Origin: an uncultured Ectothiorhodospiraceae bacterium
GTDB taxonomy: Bacteria; Pseudomonadota; Gammaproteobacteria; S012-40
Direction: 5' to 3'
NCBI GenBank assembly: GCA_945787715.1
Contig: CALZJE010000030.1
Location: forward strand, 1 to 48,224
Length of the DNA: 48,224 nucleotides
The notes under the pieces are model-generated. The model was not told the DNA's origin and made no database searches. It saw nothing but the letters and a program-made list of their open reading frames with translations. This document shows, piece by piece, positions 43,927-48,224 of this stretch. Every line of letters begins with the position of its first letter. Position 1 is the first letter of the stretch. Made by a program: the position numbers and the translations under genes.

Positions 43927-44406
43927 ATGTCTGATTTAGTAAGATTTGGTGTATCAATCGATAGTGATTTATTGGAACATTTCGATCAACTCATTACCAA
44001 GAAAGGCTATAACAATCGTTCAGAAGCCATTCGCGATATGATTCGCAATAATATGATTGAGGAAGAGTGGGAATCTGATCAAGAAACCGTTGGTACGATT
44101 ACGATAGTTTATGATCATCACATTCGGGATCTTTCGGCTAACCTAACACACTTACAACACTCTTTTACTGGCGAAATTAAATCCGTACTCCATGTCCATC
44201 TTGATCACAATAATTGCCTGGAAGTATTAGTTGTACAAGGAAAAGCACATCTATTAGAAAAGCTCGCAAATCGATTAACCAGTATCCGCGGCGTGAAAAA
44301 TGGCAAGCTAACAATGACAACAACCGGTGAATCTATGTCGGTCACTGGCGGTACACATGTACATACACATGATCCTGATGATGGCGGACATAACCATTCT
44401 CACTGA
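43927..44406 (+). CDS. nikR: NikR, nickel-responsive repressor
   Basis: The 159-residue protein has an N-terminal ribbon-helix-helix (VRFGVSIDSDLLEHFDQL, NRSEAIRDMIRN) and an ACT-like metal domain. The high-affinity nickel ligands are H78, H89, H91 and C97, each shifted two residues from E. coli. It also ends in a short His-rich tail (HVHTHD...GHNHSH) not found in E. coli NikR. The ATG at 43927 fits the family; a longer upstream reading from TTG would add 25 unrelated residues. GGAGG lies 11 bases before it. Confidence 0.96.
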   Translation: MSDLVRFGVSIDSDLLEHFDQLITKKGYNNRSEAIRDMIRNNMIEEEWESDQETVGTITIVYDHHIRDLSANLTHLQHSFTGEIKSVLHVHLDHNNCLEVLVVQGKAHLLEKLANRLTSIRGVKNGKLTMTTTGESMSVTGGTHVHTHDPDDGGHNHSH

Positions 44407-44422
44407 TTCACATCCCATTAAT

Positions 44423-44454
44423 AAAAGCGCGAATTTTTTGGATTCGCGCTTTTT
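44423..44454. terminator. Strong bidirectional terminator after nikR
   Basis: AAAAGCGCGAAT pairs perfectly with ATTCGCGCTTTT across a 7-base loop, with T-runs on the plus strand and on the minus strand. It separates nikR from the convergent nikK. Confidence 0.93.
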
Positions 44455-44472
44455 GAATAGTAAGATGGAGAA

Positions 44473-45264
44473 CTATTTCATATCGTGAGTTTTAACCCAA
44501 AGTACAGCCCCGATCTCAATTGGATAGTCTTTGCCATCATGCTTCATTGTCTTTTCGTCTTCGTTTAATGCTGCAAATCCCCACCAACCCGCTTTAGGCA
44601 TAGCGTAAGTGAACACGCCATTAGAATCAGCTTTTACAACCTGTGTAATCATTGGATCAGCAACTGGATTTAAACTTCCATCTTCATTGTAAAACTCGAC
44701 TTCAACTTCCGAATTAGGCATCGGTTTACCATTAACCAAAACAACACCCTGGAAGACGTTACCTGCATATAAACCATATGGACGAGTTAGAGGCATGATT
44801 TCTGTTTTCAAACCAATTGGCTGATCCCAACCTTTTTCAAGACCAAATGCATTTACAATAACTTTTGTATAATGAATAATAAAAGCTTCTTCTGAAGGCT
44901 CCCAATAGGGTTTTGGTTCAGTGAAGAATACATGATCGCCAGGATTTTTGAATCTGTACGTACTTTTAAAACCATCAAACGTACTCCCTTCAATATCTTT
45001 TATTTTTGTCGCTTTTAGTGTCTCAAGAAGATCTTTCTTTTTGCCATCAACTAAAACGCCAAATTGTGCAGGCTTAACCATATGCATACCTATACCTTCG
45101 TAGGGATGCCAGAAAAGCAAATCAAGATTAAGTTTTTTGGATTCAGATTGTTTGACCATATCATCCGCAGGAATAATCATTTGAAAATGTGCAGATGCAA
45201 TTGAGCTCACCCCAATTAACATTCCCGCTGCTAGTGTTTGTATTGCTTTTTTATCGAATAACAT
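44473..45264 (-). CDS. nikK: NikK-type periplasmic nickel-transport accessory protein (DUF4198)
   Basis: The 263-residue protein has a signal peptide cleaved after SIASA, leaving HFQMIIPAD at the N-terminus. It is a DUF4198 protein with two beta-sandwich parts: an N-terminal region with [15 protein letters not shown], and a C-terminal Ig-like domain ([39 protein letters not shown]). NikK is the DUF4198 component in NikKMLQO operons. Here it is convergent with nikR rather than in the main operon. The histidine-rich [10 protein letters not shown] region may contact metal. Confidence 0.87.
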   Translation of the reverse strand: MLFDKKAIQTLAAGMLIGVSSIASAHFQMIIPADDMVKQSESKKLNLDLLFWHPYEGIGMHMVKPAQFGVLVDGKKKDLLETLKATKIKDIEGSTFDGFKSTYRFKNPGDHVFFTEPKPYWEPSEEAFIIHYTKVIVNAFGLEKGWDQPIGLKTEIMPLTRPYGLYAGNVFQGVVLVNGKPMPNSEVEVEFYNEDGSLNPVADPMITQVVKADSNGVFTYAMPKAGWWGFAALNEDEKTMKHDGKDYPIEIGAVLWVKTHDMK

Positions 45265-45475
45265 TTAACTCGCCTCATTTGATTTCGAACCAGATAACGA
45301 CTGTTACCGTTAAAACCTGACCAACAATAATTAAATTATTAGCGCTTCAGCGGTAATTTGGAAATACTTCAATCAACAGTGTTACTTTTTAAAATATCAT
45401 GTCACAGCAATTTTGCTCAGTCAATAAACAAAGTGCAATTTGTGTGAAGTTTTTCTCATTTTCTCATACAAAAAT

Positions 45476-46399
45476 CTACCTAACTGATTTCTCTAAGTTA
45501 TTTGATAACAAAAATGCTGCGATTTTCTGCTCTACCACATCTGTTGTAGCAGGAGACTGGATATCACCCGCCAAAACATGGTGAGTTTTACCTTGAGTAT
45601 TCTCTATCTTCTGTAGGCTTTTATATTCAGAACCAATTTTCCTAAACGTTGTTTTTATTGCCTGTACATCAAGTAATCCATCTTCTTCAGAGTAAAGAAC
45701 GAGCACAGGATGAAAAATACTTTGCAAATCACACTGACGAATCAATTTCACCGCTTTCATCATCGGAATCAACGCTGTTGTTGGGTAACTTGTTGTCCAA
45801 TATTTTTTCTGGAGCTCTCCACTGGGTTCAAACTGGTAAGTTTTACCAAAAAACAATGGCAATAATTGACGTGCAAAGGGATAAGTTAACAACTCAGTCA
45901 CCTTGCGCTGTAGCCCATAATTTGGGGAGAGTAGAATTAGTGCCGCAAGATTATCTTGTTTCAAAGTTGCAGCTAGCCAAGTTGCCAGTGTTGCACCGGT
46001 CGAATTTGCGACAATGACAACTTGTTGCCCGATACGTTCACCAATACGAAATGCTTCAACCATATCAGTAAGTATTTTCTTAAACGTAATTTCTACCATT
46101 GCATCACTATTTCTGCCATGACCGAAAAGCCGAGTAAAAAATACATTCGCGCCAAATCGCTTCGCCAAATTTTCAACTAATGGCGAAACCTCCTGGCGTG
46201 TAGCTGAATAGCCATGAATATAGACAAATGACAGACTCGTCTGCTGACACTGAGTTGAATGCCAAATAATCTTTTTGTCTGTATTTTCTGTAAGATCTTC
46301 GAACTGGGATTCAGATTCGGTTAGATATAAATCAAGATTCTCTGGAAGCTTTTTATATAGCTGCAATAGATCATCAAACACTACATTGCTCACTCTCAA
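45476..46399 (-). CDS. Alpha/beta hydrolase (probable lysophospholipase- or esterase-like)
   Basis: The 307-residue hydrolase has the oxyanion strand FVYIHGYSATRQE, GHGRNSD, nucleophile S133 in VANSTGATLA, acid in YSEEDGLLD and the His in KTHHVLAGD. The nucleophile elbow reads A-N-S-T-G, so the first Gly of GxSxG is replaced by Ala. No signal peptide is evident. Substrate is unknown. It is a single-gene unit next to a decayed gene. Confidence 0.87.
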   Translation of the reverse strand: MRVSNVVFDDLLQLYKKLPENLDLYLTESESQFEDLTENTDKKIIWHSTQCQQTSLSFVYIHGYSATRQEVSPLVENLAKRFGANVFFTRLFGHGRNSDAMVEITFKKILTDMVEAFRIGERIGQQVVIVANSTGATLATWLAATLKQDNLAALILLSPNYGLQRKVTELLTYPFARQLLPLFFGKTYQFEPSGELQKKYWTTSYPTTALIPMMKAVKLIRQCDLQSIFHPVLVLYSEEDGLLDVQAIKTTFRKIGSEYKSLQKIENTQGKTHHVLAGDIQSPATTDVVEQKIAAFLLSNNLEKSVR

Positions 46400-46416
46400 T
46401 TATAGTCATAAGCATT

Positions 46417-46627
46417 TTATTCGCCATTAAAAACATCTAACAAACTCTGAGTTAACGCCTTCACTGCAGGCCCTTCTTTGATCAGGTGTTGCTAATACTA
46501 AGTAAATTATCAAATAGCGATCGACATCAGTATCCAGAGAAAGCTGCTTAAACTTCCCACGAACCAAATAATCATTCACGACATGTTTCGGATATTTCTC
46601 GTCACTCAGCTCTGTTAGCTCTAATGT
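46417..46627 (-). pseudogene. Remnant of a LysR-type regulator C-terminus
   Basis: One minus-strand frame reads LSDEKYPKHVVNDYLVRG then KFKQLSLDTDVDRYLIIYLV, like the end of a LysR effector domain. A one-base shift after ATPDQ joins the frame GPAVKALTQSLLDVFNGE and a stop at 46417, a typical LysR C-terminus. Upstream sequence has stops in every frame and no DNA-binding domain is left. I call it a truncated, frameshifted fragment with moderate confidence. Confidence 0.5.
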
Positions 46628-46888
46628 TTTACGAATTTATAATACATCATTTTCAGCAAACAGTAACAAAGGGTAAACGTTATACCGCTTTCTCAAAGCA
46701 TAGAATGATCACCACTCAAAAGTCTTAATGCAACGCAATATTCAGCTGTTCAGAATTATAATGTGTAAAAAACGGAAGAAACAGACCCGTTCATGCATAT
46801 TTTAGATAGGCTATTACAGATACTATTGATGGCGTTCATACTGGGCATGAGTATCACCAACTGCATCCCAAAACCTCAATTATAATCA

Positions 46889-46920
46889 AGTAGACTCTGA
46901 CAAGTTAGTGAGAGTCTACT
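46889..46920 (-). terminator. Hairpin downstream of the Calx-beta gene
   Basis: Perfect 10-base arms AGTAGACTCT and AGAGTCTACT around a 12-base loop lie 20 bases beyond the stop of the Calx-beta gene. The following minus-strand sequence is TGATTATAATT, so the T-run is poor. Confidence 0.65.
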
Positions 46921-46940
46921 CCAATTTACTAAGGTCTTTG

Positions 46941-48224
46941 CTAAGGTCGATCTTCAGTCTGATTCGCCACATCGTCGTTAGTGACAATCTGTTGACTCAA
47001 CCAAACGAGAGGAGACAGCGCGTTTCTAACGATTGCACGTAGCTCGTCGTGTTTCGCCAATGTATTAGCGATCGGAGGACTGTAGGTATAATACATATTC
47101 ACAAACCAACGGCCTGGCTCATTGGTCAATAGGTGCTTATCGCGAAAAGCTCTTAAGAAACGGACATCAGATTCCATTGCCGACCCATACGCAGCAGTCG
47201 CTATAAAACAACCGCCTTGTACGACATCCTCCAATGTTTGATCATTATCATGAATAGTTATGGTCGCAGTGGAAGCCGATGCAAGTAGTGAGGCATGTGT
47301 ACCAGGATTACTTAGCAACACAGCCAGAAATTCATCATCTTCTTGATTTTGATCATCGTTAATATTGACAGTTAAACTTTTAACACCAGTTTCACCATCT
47401 TCCCATTGTAAAGTTCCACTGGCAGCAGTGTAATCTTCCCCGGCAATGGCCGTGCTATCAATTGTGGAATAATCAATAGTCGCCACACCAAATCCGCCAC
47501 CTACCCGTGCAACATTAATAGCCACCGTTGTGTTTGATTCACTAGAAACCACACTTTTTGTGATAAGCTGAATTGTATCTGCTAGATCGTTGTCTATAAT
47601 AGTTAATGTTGCAGATGCAATATCCAGCGTGGCATTTCCTGTAGGGGAAGATAAATTTATCACCAGATATTCATCACCTTCATAAACCGCATCATCATTT
47701 ATTTTTACTGTAATATTCTTATCCTGATCATCTCCATTTGCCCAGGTGACTGCTCCTGAGCCAGCAGTTGAAGTTGTTGTTACATCGATAATTTCAAAAT
47801 TTATTCCAACCGCGCCATCTACACCACCAGTACGTGAAACAACAAAATTGAATTCTCCTACATCCTCATTCGCACTGTAAGCGTCGAACGTTAAGCCCAA
47901 TACACCAGGGTTTGCTGTAATTGGTAACACTTCATTTTCAACGATAGTAACAACTGCGTTGCTAATCCCTAGGCCAGCCCCAACTACATTTGAAAGAATG
48001 ATGTTAAATTGCTCATCACCTTCATATTCATTGTCATCAGTGATAGCAATTGAAAATGTTTTGCTTGTAGACTCTCCATCAAGCCAGCTCAATGTACCAG
48101 CAACCGCAGTATAATCATTAGTTACTGTTGCGGTATTATCGCTAGTGGCATAATTGATACTCGCAACACCATCTGCCCCACCAATACGATCAACAGTAAC
48201 AAGTAAACTAGTACCATTTTCATC
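46941..48224 (-). CDS. Calx-beta repeat protein, C-terminal part (runs off the window)
   Basis: The frame is open from the stop at 46941 to the right edge, so the N-terminus is outside. About 428 residues are seen. They form at least three Calx-beta repeats of about 110 residues, each with a SIxYxTxxxTAxxxxDYTAxxGTLxWxxGE-like core and a DDxxxExDExFxxxLSNP calcium-binding end. After VVQGG comes a [10 protein letters not shown] domain of about 80 residues ([41 protein letters not shown]). This CFI-box C-terminus occurs on many secreted repeat proteins. It is probably a secreted or surface calcium-binding adhesin. Confidence 0.88.
   Translation of the reverse strand, partial: DENGTSLLVTVDRIGGADGVASINYATSDNTATVTNDYTAVAGTLSWLDGESTSKTFSIAITDDNEYEGDEQFNIILSNVVGAGLGISNAVVTIVENEVLPITANPGVLGLTFDAYSANEDVGEFNFVVSRTGGVDGAVGINFEIIDVTTTSTAGSGAVTWANGDDQDKNITVKINDDAVYEGDEYLVINLSSPTGNATLDIASATLTIIDNDLADTIQLITKSVVSSESNTTVAINVARVGGGFGVATIDYSTIDSTAIAGEDYTAASGTLQWEDGETGVKSLTVNINDDQNQEDDEFLAVLLSNPGTHASLLASASTATITIHDNDQTLEDVVQGGCFIATAAYGSAMESDVRFLRAFRDKHLLTNEPGRWFVNMYYTYSPPIANTLAKHDELRAIVRNALSPLVWLSQQIVTNDDVANQTEDRP

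Larger units (their letters stand above)
46400..46940. other. Intergenic region with a gene remnant and a terminator
   Basis: Apart from the LysR-like remnant (46417-46627) and the hairpin at 46889-46920, no feature is supported in these 540 bases. Confidence 0.5.

Overview
The window reads as a chromosomal segment of an AT-rich, Gram-negative gammaproteobacterium. The evidence is gene content: a guaB-guaA pair, a lexA-sulA SOS operon with gamma-type LexA boxes, a glyA-nrdR-rib-nusB-thiL-pgpA housekeeping run, type IV pilus minor pilins, lipoproteins and an ECF-type nickel importer. I cannot name the genus. Several genes (a SoxK-like lipoprotein, a small lipoprotein cytochrome c, a nitric-oxide defence locus, an NrtS-like chemoreceptor) would suit a free-living, possibly sulfur- or nitrogen-active aquatic bacterium, but that is inference. 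No rRNA, tRNA, CRISPR array, prophage or complete insertion sequence was seen.

Layout. 0.67-2.8 kb: a nitric-oxide response locus. A group I truncated haemoglobin and a 2Fe-2S/flavin reductase are divergent from nsrR, with a 17-bp NsrR-type palindrome between them. 3.3-5.5 kb: lexA-sulA with two tandem SOS boxes, then trmO. 5.6-9.3 kb: tadA, guaA and guaB on the minus strand. 9.47-9.63 kb: a small MITE-like element flanked by CTAG. 9.66-12.2 kb: a lipoprotein, xseA and an M23 endopeptidase. 12.2-14.6 kb: a small unknown gene and a REC / degenerate PP2C / histidine-kinase-type ATPase regulator. 14.6-16.3 kb: an Irr-like Fur protein and thiO. 16.7-20.2 kb: pilE, divergent from a fimT-pilW-pilX-pilV set. 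20.3-22.1 kb: galE and a DegP-like protease. 22.1-29.4 kb: one long minus-strand run, glyA-nrdR-ribD-ribE-ribB-ribH-nusB-thiL-pgpA, covering serine/glycine C1 metabolism, ribonucleotide reductase control, riboflavin synthesis and thiamine diphosphate formation. Upstream of glyA lies an almost fully base-paired cloverleaf-shaped sequence.

30.2-34.3 kb: an NrtS-like/MCP fusion receptor, a single-domain response regulator, a DUF3025 protein and a membrane histidine kinase. 34.8-37.9 kb: a tiny membrane protein, a GcvR-like ACT protein, cytochrome c, a class I glutamine amidotransferase, a DUF924 protein and msrA. 38.0-39.1 kb: a decayed tRNA-queuosine mannosyltransferase gene. 39.3-40.2 kb: a PBP7-type endopeptidase. 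40.4-45.3 kb: a nickel uptake locus, nikL-nikM-nikQ-nikO on the minus strand, divergent nikR, and nikK beyond a strong terminator. 45.5-48.2 kb: an alpha/beta hydrolase, a small LysR-like gene remnant, and the C-terminal part of a Calx-beta repeat surface protein that runs off the window edge.

The most unusual items are the cloverleaf upstream of glyA, the NrtS-like/MCP fusion, the two-gene substitute for flavohaemoglobin under NsrR, the regulator whose PP2C domain has lost metal-binding residues, and the very histidine-rich NikO tail. Everything is read from sequence by eye; no database search was run.
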